From assembly GCA_958295855.1 (NCBI GenBank), contig OY282383.1, positions 4,506,481 to 4,570,480 of the forward strand: DNA of 64,000 nt, given 5' to 3'. The notes under the pieces were generated by a model that was not told the origin of the DNA, made no database searches, and worked only from the letters and a program-made list of their open reading frames with translations. Below are positions 8,438-17,167 of this stretch, piece by piece. How positions within the stretch are numbered: position 1 is the first letter of the stretch; every line of letters begins with the position of its first letter. Origin of the DNA: an uncultured Poribacteria bacterium. GTDB lineage: Bacteria; Poribacteria; WGA-4E; WGA-3G. A program made the position numbers and the translations under genes.

Positions 8438-8944
8438 ATGAAAGAACAATTAACGCACTTTGACGAAAAAGGCGCCGCACGCATGGTGGATGTCGGTGGA
8501 AAAGAGGAAACGTTGCGCATCGCCATCGCCCAAGGGCATGTGACAGCACGCCCTGAAACGCTGCGATTAATCGCCGAGCAACGAATGAAAAAGGGAGACG
8601 TTTTGGAGGTCGCGCGGCTTGCCGGTATCATGGCAGCGAAACGCACCGGTGAGCTCATCCCGCTATGTCATCCGCTCGCCCTAACCTCTGTTCGGGTTGA
8701 ACTGGCAATTGTAGATGATGAGAGTAGGCAGACTCCGCTCTGCCGTACACGAATTGAGATTGAAGCAGAAGTCCAGACGGTTGGCAGGACAGGTGTAGAA
8801 ATGGAGGCTCTCACAGCGGTATCCGTCGCAGCATTGACTGTCTATGATATGTGTAAAGCTGTAGACAGGGAAATGGTTATCGCAGATATCAGACTCGTGA
8901 AAAAAACAGGTGGCAAAAGTGACGATTTTAATGCCCGCCAGTAG
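8438..8944 (+). CDS. moaC: Cyclic pyranopterin monophosphate synthase MoaC
   Basis: A 168-residue protein matching MoaC, which with MoaA converts GTP to cyclic pyranopterin monophosphate in molybdenum cofactor synthesis. Conserved blocks are ARMVDVG near the N-terminus, GIMAAKRTGELIPLCHPL (substrate/active-site strand) and GRTGVEMEALTAVSVAALT with the catalytic lysine region VYDMCKA and the KTGGKSDD end. ATG 8438 fits the family N-terminus better than the upstream in-frame ATG 8420, which sits in a repeat. A small in-frame palindromic insertion (gtaggcaga...tctgccgtac, 8725-8749) adds residues after DDESRQ compared with E. coli MoaC (161 residues). No other moa gene is in the window. Confidence 0.92.
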   Translation: MKEQLTHFDEKGAARMVDVGGKEETLRIAIAQGHVTARPETLRLIAEQRMKKGDVLEVARLAGIMAAKRTGELIPLCHPLALTSVRVELAIVDDESRQTPLCRTRIEIEAEVQTVGRTGVEMEALTAVSVAALTVYDMCKAVDREMVIADIRLVKKTGGKSDDFNARQ

Positions 8945-9025
8945 CAAGTGCTTGGCAGGTTGGCAGTCGCGTACTTCATTGCACATCAGAAAAAACACAA
9001 GCACTGTAAGGATGGAGAAAGAAAA

Positions 9026-11977
9026 ATGCGTCGAACACTAATAACAATTCTCACCCTCTTCGTGTTAAAGGTTTCTTTAATCTCCGCAACAGGGTTTGCG
9101 GCGGATTACGCACTTATCATCGGCGGGGTTGGCGGCGAAAAATCCTTTTACGATGCCTTCTGGAGTGCTACCTCCCGTTTTCATCAACTGCTCACCGAGG
9201 AGTACGGCTACGCACCCGAACAAATTACCTTCCTCTTTGAGGATGAGGGCGAAACAGCGGGGCTCGTCAATGCCGAAGCAAAGCGCGAGCCGATTTTAGC
9301 GGCGTTCGCCCAATTCGCAGAGAAGGTGCAACCGTCAGACCGGTTTATCCTCCTCATGCTCGGGCACGCAACGCGCTCCCCAGCAGGATTGAAATTTAAT
9401 TTGCCAGGGCGTGACATAAGCCAAGTTGAATACACTCAGAATATTAATAGCATTCGTGCCAAACAGCAAATCTTAATCTTTGGGTTCCCTTATAGTGAAC
9501 AGATAGTCCGGAGCCTCAGCGCGCCGGGACGAATCATTATCACATCCAACTCCGTGAATGAAGGGTATGCTTCGCGCGCCGGCTTCGGCGACATCCTCGT
9601 TGATGCCCTCTCACAAGCATCCGCAGATACCAACGGCGATGGCACAATCTCTCTCCTAGAAGCGTTCCTCTGGATTCAAGAACGCACCAAGGAATGGTAC
9701 GAACAAGACGGTACAATTCAATCGGAGCATCCCCAACTTGACGATAACGGCGATGGAACGGCTTCAGGCAAAGCACTCGTTAGCCAAGGAAAGACGCAAG
9801 GTGAAGGAACACTCGCCGAAAAAACGTTCTTAGGAAAACGTCGTTCTCCTTTAGCGCAAAGCACATCGCAAAATCCCAGTTTAACCGCTGTGCCTAATCA
9901 AGAACATGGACACGCCCACGGCCCGGATGCCCCTTCAACCGCCCATAGTCACGAGAACAGACAGAGCGCGACACCTCATGCCCTGCCTTACGACTTTATT
10001 AGCAGCGCAGACAAAAAAGCAATCAACACCGCCATTCAAAACGCGCCCGCTGAAAAAGACTATGCCGATGCGGGGGCCGTTGTGCTGTGGGAAAGCGTGG
10101 ACGTTGACATCGATGAAAATAGCCGGTACATCTATGCCACACGGCGCATCGTCAAAATTTTCAATGAAAACGGGAAAAACCTCGGAGATGTCAGCATCCC
10201 CTATATGCGCGGCAGAGATGATGTCACCATCCATCACGCGAGAACCCTTACACCCGACGGAAGAACCGTTGAACTTAACGTAAACGAAATTATACGTGAC
10301 ATCCCACCCCCGAGTGCTGTTGAAGCGGGGTTATACGTTGATGCACGCTTAATGTACTTTACAATGCCGGAACTTACCGATGGGTGCATCATAGACTACG
10401 CCTACTCTACTAACAACCTTGGACACATCATGCAAGGCGAATTTTGGCGACAGGTCTATTTCCAAACCTCACAACCTGTGCAATATTATCGGTTTACCAC
10501 GCACATCCCCAAGAAAAAACAACTCTATTATCAGGTTCAGGGGCCACCTCTCAAACCAACAGTCGCAGAAAACAACTATACCCGCACGTACACTTTTGAA
10601 GCACGAGATGTGCCAGCCCTGAAAGAGGAATATCTGATGCCAGCCCCACAAGATGTGGCATATAACATTAGCATCTCGTCTCTCGATTCTTGGGATAAAC
10701 TGGTGACATGGTACGCAACGCTCATTCGGGAACAGGATACGATTACACCGCAAATTGAGAAAAAGACGAAGGAACTCCTTAGCGGTACCTGGTCCCGGGA
10801 GCAAAAAATTAAGCGGCTTTACGAATACGTCGCTACGAACATCCAATACCTCGGCTTTGAACTCGGAATCTGGGCAATTAAGCCCTACCCAGCCGACGCT
10901 GTTTTGAAAGAAGGAAGAGGCGATTGTAAGGACAAAACAACCCTGCTCTCCACCATGCTAAAACACGCAGGCATCAAGTCCTATCCCGTGCTCATTTCCG
11001 CAGGCGATGCCCGGAAAATTGTCAAAGAGGTGCCCTCGTTAGCCTATTTCAATCACATGATTCTCGCAGTCGAAGATGGTAAAGCAGGGGAACTCATTTG
11101 GCTGGACGCAACTGCCGAAACCTGTGCCTTCGGGGATTTCCCGGCAGGCGACCAGGACAGGTGGACGCTCATTATTAATCCTGACTTCCTGGCAGAAACT
11201 CGCGATACTGATGGCTCTGAAAAGCCACCGCTACAGGAAGAAGTCGACACTGCAGCGAAACAGACAGGAGAAACAACTGCACATCTAGAGATGCAGAACC
11301 AACTATATGCTTTTCAAAAGAGCCCTATCCTAGATGCAGCATCTAATCTGAAACGGGTTAACACCCAAGTACAGGTAAAAAAAGATATGAGTGTCTTCGT
11401 TCGCCAAGAGCTCACAGTGACTGGGAGTTTCAATACAAAACTCCGAAGCAAACTTTTGCAATTTAATAGTGCTGAAGAGCAAGCGAAGTTCCTTCACAAG
11501 GAATTGGAATTAGACGAACGCGCGAAAATGGAGCACTTCAAAATAAAGGGGCTTGAGCGGTTAGGAAGCCAGTTAAAGGTAGAACTCACCTGGTCGTGCG
11601 ACGGATACCTATACGCCATCGGCAGCCAATTTGTGCTTGAACTCCCCCTTGCCAAGCACCCCTACGCAGAACTCTTAAGCGAAGAGCTGCGAACGCATCC
11701 AACTGTCATCGGAAAGGCATTGTCCTTTGAAGACAAAGTCAGCGTACAAGCAGAGGCCCCGTTTATAATAGATATCGTGCCTCAAGAACAGACGCTGAAG
11801 ACTGAGGTTGCTGAAATTCACTTGAACTATACCCAATCCAAGCACAAGGCAGAAATGCACCAGACCGTCCGTTTCCATACGCCAACGGTTGAACCGAGCA
11901 AGATATACCATCTCAAAAATGTTGTCAGAGTGGCTTCAAATCGCGGACCGAAACGGTTCATATTAAGGCAAGATTAA
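9026..11977 (+). CDS. Exported caspase-like/DUF3857/transglutaminase protein
   Basis: A 983-residue protein with a signal peptide (residues 1-25, start ATG 9026 after GGAGAAAG). Residues about 26-240 resemble a caspase-like (C13/C14-type) fold: YALIIGGVGG, LLMLGHATR with the histidine, and GRIIITSNS. The strand that normally carries the cysteine reads ILIFGFPYS, so the nucleophile appears lost. EF-hand-like DTNGDGTISLLEA and DDNGDG loops follow, then a low-complexity linker, a DUF3857 domain (about 340-520) and a transglutaminase-like domain with C634 (GDCKDK), H677 (FNHM) and D694 (LDAT). The C-terminal 250 residues are unassigned. It is likely periplasmic; an envelope protein-modifying or peptidase role is inferred. 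Confidence 0.8.
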   Translation: MRRTLITILTLFVLKVSLISATGFAADYALIIGGVGGEKSFYDAFWSATSRFHQLLTEEYGYAPEQITFLFEDEGETAGLVNAEAKREPILAAFAQFAEKVQPSDRFILLMLGHATRSPAGLKFNLPGRDISQVEYTQNINSIRAKQQILIFGFPYSEQIVRSLSAPGRIIITSNSVNEGYASRAGFGDILVDALSQASADTNGDGTISLLEAFLWIQERTKEWYEQDGTIQSEHPQLDDNGDGTASGKALVSQGKTQGEGTLAEKTFLGKRRSPLAQSTSQNPSLTAVPNQEHGHAHGPDAPSTAHSHENRQSATPHALPYDFISSADKKAINTAIQNAPAEKDYADAGAVVLWESVDVDIDENSRYIYATRRIVKIFNENGKNLGDVSIPYMRGRDDVTIHHARTLTPDGRTVELNVNEIIRDIPPPSAVEAGLYVDARLMYFTMPELTDGCIIDYAYSTNNLGHIMQGEFWRQVYFQTSQPVQYYRFTTHIPKKKQLYYQVQGPPLKPTVAENNYTRTYTFEARDVPALKEEYLMPAPQDVAYNISISSLDSWDKLVTWYATLIREQDTITPQIEKKTKELLSGTWSREQKIKRLYEYVATNIQYLGFELGIWAIKPYPADAVLKEGRGDCKDKTTLLSTMLKHAGIKSYPVLISAGDARKIVKEVPSLAYFNHMILAVEDGKAGELIWLDATAETCAFGDFPAGDQDRWTLIINPDFLAETRDTDGSEKPPLQEEVDTAAKQTGETTAHLEMQNQLYAFQKSPILDAASNLKRVNTQVQVKKDMSVFVRQELTVTGSFNTKLRSKLLQFNSAEEQAKFLHKELELDERAKMEHFKIKGLERLGSQLKVELTWSCDGYLYAIGSQFVLELPLAKHPYAELLSEELRTHPTVIGKALSFEDKVSVQAEAPFIIDIVPQEQTLKTEVAEIHLNYTQSKHKAEMHQTVRFHTPTVEPSKIYHLKNVVRVASNRGPKRFILRQD

Positions 11978-12038
11978 CGCGCACACCGAATGTACCTAAC
12001 CGATTTTTTAATTGACTTTGCAGCGTATGAAGAATGTT

Positions 12039-12207
12039 AGTAGGGGTAGTGCCTTGTGCCTACCCTCACGTCACAACTACAGCCGAAACTATTAGAACTA
12101 GGCAAGGACAAAAGATCAGAAACCTCCAACCGTAGGGGTAGTGCCTTGTGCCTACCCTCACGTCACAACTACAGCCGAAACTATTAGAACTAGGCAAGGA
12201 CAAAAGA
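12039..12207 (+). repeat. Direct repeat carrying the gtagtgccttgtgcctaccc palindrome
   Basis: Two copies of a roughly 75-bp unit (starting gtaggggtagtgccttgtgcc and running to ggcaaggacaaaag) lie side by side just before the MoxR start. A related, more divergent third copy lies at 18543-18653 before the HtrA gene. In both places the repeat ends at a gene start. Confidence 0.8.
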
Positions 12208-12208
12208 A

Positions 12209-13216
12209 ATGCCAGCAACAGAAGAAGTTCAAGCTATTGAAGAACTCATGGATAGCCAAGAATTAATTTTGGCACAACTGAAAAAGGTTATTATCGGACA
12301 AGAGGAAGTGGTCAATCAGATGTTAATGGCACTCTTTGCCGGCGGACACTGCCTGTTGGAAGGCGTGCCAGGACTCGCCAAGACTCTCATGATTAAGACC
12401 TTGGCGCAAATCCTGAACCTCAAATTCAAGCGAATTCAGTTCACACCAGATCTGATGCCCGCCGACATTACAGGCACGGATGTACTAGAGGAAGACCGGA
12501 CAACAGGCCATAGAACCATCCGGTTTATCCAGGGCCCTATTTTCGCGAACATCCTCCTGGCTGATGAAATTAACCGAACGCCACCCAAAACCCAAGCAGC
12601 ACTTTTGGAAGCGATGCAGGAACATCACGTCACAGCAGGCGGCACCGAATTCCAATTGGAACAACCCTTTTTTGTGCTTGCCACACAGAACCCGATTGAA
12701 CAAGAGGGGACATACCCGCTGCCAGAGGCACAATTGGACCGGTTTATGTTCAAAATTGTGATTGACTATCCGACAGAGGCAGAGGAGAACAGCATCATTT
12801 CGGCAACCACGGGCGCAGACGAACCCGAACTCGAAACCGCCCTTTCCGGGGACGCAATCCTAGCCCTCCATAAAATTGTCCGACGTGTACCTGCCGCAGA
12901 CAACGTCGTGCAATACGCTGTTAAGATTGCCCGCGCAACCCGGCCAAAAGATAAGGAGGCTCCGGATTTCATCCAGCAGTGGGTGCGATGGGGTGCCGGG
13001 CCCCGTGCAGGGCAATATCTAATATTGGGGGCGAAGGCGCGTGCTATCTTAAGAGGCCGCTACAACGCCTCCTGTGAAGATGTAAAATCTGTTGCACCAG
13101 CGGTATTACGCCATCGAGTCCTAACCAATTTTCATGCAGAGGCAGAGGGAGTCGATTCGGACACGGTTATCCAACGCCTTCTTGACACAGTCCAAGAACC
13201 CGCTGCGCGATTCTAA
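12209..13216 (+). CDS. MoxR-family AAA+ ATPase
   Basis: A 335-residue MoxR/RavA-type AAA+ ATPase. Walker A is GVPGLAKT (52-59), Walker B LLADEIN with D119/E120, and sensor 1 lies in LATQNPIEQEGTYPLPEAQLDRF, the MoxR signature. The C-terminal lid domain contains the arginine-bearing RGRYNASCEDV. MoxR proteins act as cytoplasmic chaperones that insert metal cofactors or assemble complexes, usually encoded with DUF58 and von Willebrand A proteins. Here no such partner is adjacent, which is unusual. The stop codon lies directly before the A end of a composite repeat. Confidence 0.93.
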   Translation: MPATEEVQAIEELMDSQELILAQLKKVIIGQEEVVNQMLMALFAGGHCLLEGVPGLAKTLMIKTLAQILNLKFKRIQFTPDLMPADITGTDVLEEDRTTGHRTIRFIQGPIFANILLADEINRTPPKTQAALLEAMQEHHVTAGGTEFQLEQPFFVLATQNPIEQEGTYPLPEAQLDRFMFKIVIDYPTEAEENSIISATTGADEPELETALSGDAILALHKIVRRVPAADNVVQYAVKIARATRPKDKEAPDFIQQWVRWGAGPRAGQYLILGAKARAILRGRYNASCEDVKSVAPAVLRHRVLTNFHAEAEGVDSDTVIQRLLDTVQEPAARF

Positions 13217-13600
13217 TTTTTTGTTATTCCTTGCGGAGAAATCAGAATGGTAGACAGGGCTAACAATGCACTATAACTCTCGTCAGAGGTTTTTGATAAA
13301 ACTATTGTCTTGCCTCTTTAGCCCTGTAAGGGCGACATGTGTATGGAAATCAGCATTGGTATCAAACCCCTGCAAAGCACAGGATAGTTCTGACAATGCA
13401 CTGTAGCTCTCGTCGGAGGTTTCTGATAGTAGTTTTTTAATGCTTAATTAGCGGGATGCCACAACGCTCGCCCGTTGTTTCCGGGGCCACCGTAGGGGCA
13501 GCTCCCCGTGCACCCCCACGGTAGGGGCAGTGCCTTGTGCCTGCCCACGGTAGGGACAGTGCCTTGTGCCTGCCCATCGTTGTTTTTATCCACTCCCTGT
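13217..13600. repeat. Repeat-filled gap before the insertion sequence
   Basis: No gene. It holds an A-D element (13217-13304), a broken GGTAT hairpin near 13370, a second D motif (13395-13430), and three adjacent copies of a gtaggg-(c/a)cagtgccttgtgcctgccc type palindrome between 13490 and 13576. The last of these abuts the left end of the tnpB element. Confidence 0.75.
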
Positions 13601-13773
13601 TTTCAAAACCCCATGCTTCAGCGTGGGGATGTAGAAAACGCAAAGGAATTAAACATGACTTTGCAAAATAGTGTATAATACTCACAGCATTGTTGGTAGT
13701 GAACATCATCCGCGTCGCAAGGCGCGGTCTCTACCGCAGCCGTATGCAAACGGGCGCAATGCTGGAGCAAACA

Positions 13774-14946
13774 ATGCGAACCTTTAAATACAAAATACAA
13801 TCTCATAAACGTAATAGGCATTTGATGTCTAACACGCGTCTCATCAGTCAGGTGCATAACCACTTCATTGCTCTGTCCCGTAGGCACTACCGTATCTACG
13901 GAAAGTGTGAAGGTTACAAACGCGCGAATTACTATCGCCTCGCCAAGCACCTGACGAAGTTGAAGCGTCTTCCGAAATACGCGCCCTGGAAGAAACCTTA
14001 CTCGTGGGCTTTGCAGGAGTGCCTGAAACGCATTGAACGTGGTTACATCAACTTCTTTGAGCGCCGGGCGAAGCGTCCGCCTAAATTCAAAGGGTGGCGT
14101 AAATACCGCTCCATGACGTTTGATGGCACGCATGTCAAAATAGAAACCGTCTCTGATAAATACAGAGATAAACGCCGTGTGCCTGTTGCCAAAATACGTC
14201 TCAACAAACGCTGGTATCGCTTTTGGCTGCACCGCCCCCTCGAAGGCAACGTGAAACGTGTCACCGTGAAACGTGACACACTGGGTGATTGGTATCTCAC
14301 CATCGTTACCGATGACGAAGGCTTGAGTCCCGAACCGAAGACGGGTCAGACTGCAGGGTTTGATTTCGGTCTCAAGACGTTCTTGACCTGTTCTGATGGT
14401 AAGAAATACCCATCGCCTGAATTTTACAAACAGTCGGCTAACAAGGTTGCAAAAGCGAATCAGGCGTTGTCGCGAAAAAAGCGCGGTAGTAAGAACCGAG
14501 AACGCGCACGCAAACACTACGCCCGAACACACCGCAAGATCACTCGTCAACGCGAAGACCATCACTGGAAACTGGCATTGCATCTCGTCCGTCTGTTTGA
14601 CGTGTGTTTCTTTGAGGACTTGAATCTCAAAGGCATGAAACGTCTCTGGGGGAAGAAAATCTCGGACCTCGGCTTCGGTGAGTTCATGCAAAAGATACGG
14701 TGGCAAGCATACAAACGATGCAAGCGTGTGGAAACCATCTGGCGTTGGGAGCCTACCACACCGATATGCCACAACTGTGGACAGCGTGTGATGTTTCTGG
14801 AACTCAAAGACCGGGAGTGGTATTGTCATGTGTGTAAAACCCTGCATGATAGAGATGTGAACGCTGCAATAAACATTCTCAAGGTTGGGATATCAACCTT
14901 TGGTGGAGAGGGAGTAAAGCCTGCGGATGCAGGTATTCCTTGTTGA
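13774..14946 (+). CDS. tnpB: TnpB RNA-guided endonuclease family protein
   Basis: A protein of about 390 residues (in-frame ATGs at 13744, 13759 and 13774; the last fits the family start MRTFKYKIQ). The RuvC-like triad is intact: D in GFDFGLKT, E in FFEDLNLKG and D in LHDRDVNAA. A zinc finger with CHNC and CHVC knuckles lies between the second and third acids. TnpB proteins are RNA-guided DNA nucleases that help IS200/IS605 elements persist. The gene is apparently complete, so the element may still be active for cleavage though not for transposition. GC and codon use do not stand out from neighbours. Confidence 0.9.
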   Translation: MRTFKYKIQSHKRNRHLMSNTRLISQVHNHFIALSRRHYRIYGKCEGYKRANYYRLAKHLTKLKRLPKYAPWKKPYSWALQECLKRIERGYINFFERRAKRPPKFKGWRKYRSMTFDGTHVKIETVSDKYRDKRRVPVAKIRLNKRWYRFWLHRPLEGNVKRVTVKRDTLGDWYLTIVTDDEGLSPEPKTGQTAGFDFGLKTFLTCSDGKKYPSPEFYKQSANKVAKANQALSRKKRGSKNRERARKHYARTHRKITRQREDHHWKLALHLVRLFDVCFFEDLNLKGMKRLWGKKISDLGFGEFMQKIRWQAYKRCKRVETIWRWEPTTPICHNCGQRVMFLELKDREWYCHVCKTLHDRDVNAAINILKVGISTFGGEGVKPADAGIPC

Positions 14947-15010
14947 TACCACAATCCACTCTGCGGGCACGGTGGCTTTCCAGAGAAGCCCAGTGCTTTA
15001 GCACTGGGAG
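14800..15010 (+). ncRNA. Predicted omegaRNA/reRNA region of the tnpB element
   Basis: By analogy with characterised TnpB systems, the guide RNA scaffold overlaps the tnpB 3' end and runs to the right-end hairpin (14990-15009), with the guide taken from flanking DNA beyond about 15015. Only the position and the terminal hairpin are seen; the RNA itself is inferred. Confidence 0.45.
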
Positions 15011-15042
15011 TATATCACTGGATATAAACCAACACAAAAAAG

Positions 15043-15726
15043 ATGAAAGTTTCAGTTATTATTCCAACCTTTAATGAGGAGGCAGCGATTGGGAAGGTCA
15101 TTACCGATATTCCCCAAATCCTCGTACAGGAAATTATCGTAGTTGATAACAACTGTACGGACAAGACAGCAGAGGTAGCAAAACAGCATGGGGCACGAGT
15201 TGTAACCGAATCGAGAAAGGGCTACGGATTCGCCTGTCTTGCCGGAATCGCAGCGGTGCAAGCACCCGATATTGTTGTTTTTCTCGACGGGGACTATAGC
15301 GACTCCCCAACAGATATGGCACACCTCATTCAACCGATTCTTGATGGGGCCGCAGACCTCGTTATCGGTGCGCGAGTGCATTGTGAAAAGGGCGCGTTGT
15401 TACCACACGCACGATTCGGAAATTGGCTCGCGACTGCCTTAATGCGCCTGTTTTTTGGCATCCACTATACAGATCTAGGTCCCTTTCGTGCCATCCGATA
15501 TCCGCAGCTGCTCGCACTGGACATGCAAGATAAAACCTTCGGCTGGACAGTTGAAATGCAGCTCAAAGCCGCAAAGATGGGAATGCGGGTGTGTGAAGTC
15601 CCGGTTCACTACCGAAAGCGCATCGGCACCTCTAAGATTAGTGGAACATTCATCGGCACGCTCAAAGCAGGCTATAAGATTCTGACAACTCTCTTTTATC
15701 ACCGTTTTTTCGCTCGCAAAACATAA
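15043..15726 (+). CDS. Family 2 glycosyltransferase (DPM/ArnC-like)
   Basis: A 227-residue GT-A fold enzyme. VSVIIPTFNEE opens the nucleotide-sugar domain, VVDNNCTDKT is the usual first acidic region, and VVFLDGDYSD carries the D-x-D metal-binding acids. Its short length and GARV...PHARFGNWLATALMRLFFG segment resemble polyprenyl-phosphate glycosyltransferases of the DPM1 group; it lacks a long C-terminal membrane domain. It likely transfers a sugar to a lipid or polymer at the inner membrane. It lies 20 bases upstream of the Crp-like gene and just beyond the right end of the tnpB element. Confidence 0.9.
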   Translation: MKVSVIIPTFNEEAAIGKVITDIPQILVQEIIVVDNNCTDKTAEVAKQHGARVVTESRKGYGFACLAGIAAVQAPDIVVFLDGDYSDSPTDMAHLIQPILDGAADLVIGARVHCEKGALLPHARFGNWLATALMRLFFGIHYTDLGPFRAIRYPQLLALDMQDKTFGWTVEMQLKAAKMGMRVCEVPVHYRKRIGTSKISGTFIGTLKAGYKILTTLFYHRFFARKT

Positions 15727-15746
15727 TACCAAATGAGGAATGAAAA

Positions 15747-16727
15747 ATGAAACATTTTGTTCCAGAAAGATTCTGGTGCTTCAAACAAATTAATATCTTC
15801 CGCGCCCTCGCCGAACCCGATGCGAACGCGCTCGCGCAACTCACCACGTTCAAACGCTTCAAAACTGGGGAATCTCTTTGTGCGGAAGGCATCTATCTGA
15901 TTAAGGAGGGCCGCGTCAAAATCTACGAAATCCCGCCTGACGCAGCAGAAAACGTCACACGAGAAGTACTGGAACCGGGCGAAATTTTCGGTGCAGTCGC
16001 GTGGGACGAAAATGCGGCACTCCCAAACGTGACCGCAGAGACACTTACAGAGGCTGTCATCGGCACCGTAACCGTCCGGAATTTCCTATTCTTCCTCAAA
16101 CGGAAACCGCATTTAGCCATGCCCATCCCAAAAAGGCTCAGCAGGTTTATTCCGCCGAGATTTTTCCCACAGTCAAATGCTGTCAGAAACTTTTGGCCCC
16201 CTCCTCAGGCGGCGCGAAAAACATCGGCCACGCTAAGGGTATTTGCCCCTGCTTTGCAGGGGAATCATACCAATAGGGTATTTGCCCCTGCTTTGCAGGG
16301 GAATCATACCAATTACGAAAAGCGAAACCGTCTGAAAAACCCATTTGGAAACATCGCCTTCCGGTGCCCAGCATCTCGGCTCGCGCTGCTGATACAAAAC
16401 CTAGCAGAACTAGCCATGCGCCCGCAAGTTTCCCCGCAAGGAACTTACCCTCGCTTTGCGGGGATTACTACCTTAAGCGCAAAATCTACACCCAAACTCT
16501 CAATCAAGGCGTTGGCACAGCTAATTGGGAGTTCGGAGGAAAAAATAGAATCCCTCCTCAATCAACTTAAACAGCACAAAGTGCTTGAGCGGCGGTATCG
16601 GCGAATTCACATCCTGGATGCGTGGCAGTTAAAAAAGATCGCCAACGCCAAAATGAAAACGCTTCCGCCACAGGATGCTGAAAAGAGACAGGATGGATTA
16701 AGTTCTTCGTCATTCCTTGCGGAGTAA
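15747..16727 (+). CDS. Crp/Fnr-type regulator with in-frame repeat insertions
   Basis: A 326-residue protein. The N-terminal cyclic-nucleotide-binding fold (IFRALAEPDANALAQL, YLIKEGRVKIYEI, LEPGEIFGAVA) and C-terminal winged helix (IKALAQLIGSSEEKIESLL) define the Crp/Fnr family, normally about 220-240 residues. The extra length is largely repeat-derived: two tandem 39-bp hairpin copies (16238-16310) read as VFAPALQGNHTN twice, another degenerate hairpin near 16436-16475 reads as PQGTYPRFAGI, and the last residues SSFLAE plus stop come from the A end of an A-D element. The insertions fall in the linker between sensor and DNA-binding domains, so partial function is possible. Start ATG 15747 follows GAGGAATG. 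Confidence 0.8.
   Translation: MKHFVPERFWCFKQINIFRALAEPDANALAQLTTFKRFKTGESLCAEGIYLIKEGRVKIYEIPPDAAENVTREVLEPGEIFGAVAWDENAALPNVTAETLTEAVIGTVTVRNFLFFLKRKPHLAMPIPKRLSRFIPPRFFPQSNAVRNFWPPPQAARKTSATLRVFAPALQGNHTNRVFAPALQGNHTNYEKRNRLKNPFGNIAFRCPASRLALLIQNLAELAMRPQVSPQGTYPRFAGITTLSAKSTPKLSIKALAQLIGSSEEKIESLLNQLKQHKVLERRYRRIHILDAWQLKKIANAKMKTLPPQDAEKRQDGLSSSSFLAE
16238..16310 (+). repeat. Two tandem in-frame GGTAT hairpins in the crp-like gene
   Basis: Each copy is GGTATTTGCCCCTGC-ttt-GCAGGGGAATCATACC, 34 bp, with a repeat period of 39 bp, a multiple of three, so the frame is kept. The same tandem arrangement in non-coding DNA at 20763-20832 has a 38-bp period. Confidence 0.9.
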
Positions 16728-17105
16728 TCAGCATAAGTAAGAAATAAAAAAGTTGTTCATTAAAATTCACAACAATGTAAGAAATAAAAAAGTTGTTCAC
16801 TTTTCGTTCACAACTTGGTATGAAACCCCTGCTTTGCAGGGGCAAATACCATTGGCAAGATAGTTCTGGCACCGCACTGTACATCTCGTCGGAGGTTTTT
16901 GCCGCAAGTCTTTTGCGTGTCAGAGGTAATTAGGCGGGAACACTCTAGCATTAACAAGAAACCCGATTTTGCAGTGGGTAAATACCCCGCAAAGCGGGGC
17001 GAATCCCACCGCGGAAAAATCGGAGCAGAAACTGAATTAACGAAAACCCGATTTTGACAACGGAAAAATCGGAGCAGAAACTGAATTAACGAAAAAACGA
17101 GAATA
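16703..17105. repeat. A-D element with two B modules, plus nested hairpins
   Basis: The A end supplies the stop of the Crp-like gene; two B modules (AAGAAATAAAAAAGTTGTTCA) follow, then the GGTAT hairpin at about 16818-16851, the D motif, and the GGCGGGAACACTCTAG tail at about 16948. After it, two nested palindromes CCGATTTT...AAAAATCGG lie between 16970 and 17080, the first containing a CCCCGC-aaa-GCGGGG stem. No gene. Confidence 0.8.
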
Positions 17106-17134
17106 TAGACATGTAGATAGATTCATGGTATAAT
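17106..17134 (+). promoter_or_regulatory. Promoter of the M28 peptidase gene
   Basis: TAGACA (17106-17111), a 17-base spacer and TATAAT (17129-17134), 33 bases before the ATG; GAGGA precedes the start. Confidence 0.6.
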
Positions 17135-17167
17135 TAAGAAGAAGCGCGCATCTACGAGGAAAAAACT

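Larger units (their letters stand above)
13600..15015 (+). mobile_element. IS200/IS605-superfamily tnpB-only element (IS1341-type)
   Basis: The left-end hairpin is CCCCATGC-ttca-GCGTGGGG (13609-13628) and the right-end hairpin is CCCAGTGCT-tt-AGCACTGGG (14990-15009), the classical subterminal structures of this superfamily. There are no terminal inverted repeats or target duplication, as expected. Only tnpB is present; no Y1 tnpA transposase is in the window, so the element would need help in trans. The segment between the tnpB end and the right hairpin is where the guide (omega/reRNA) is normally made. Exact ends are approximate. Confidence 0.85.
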
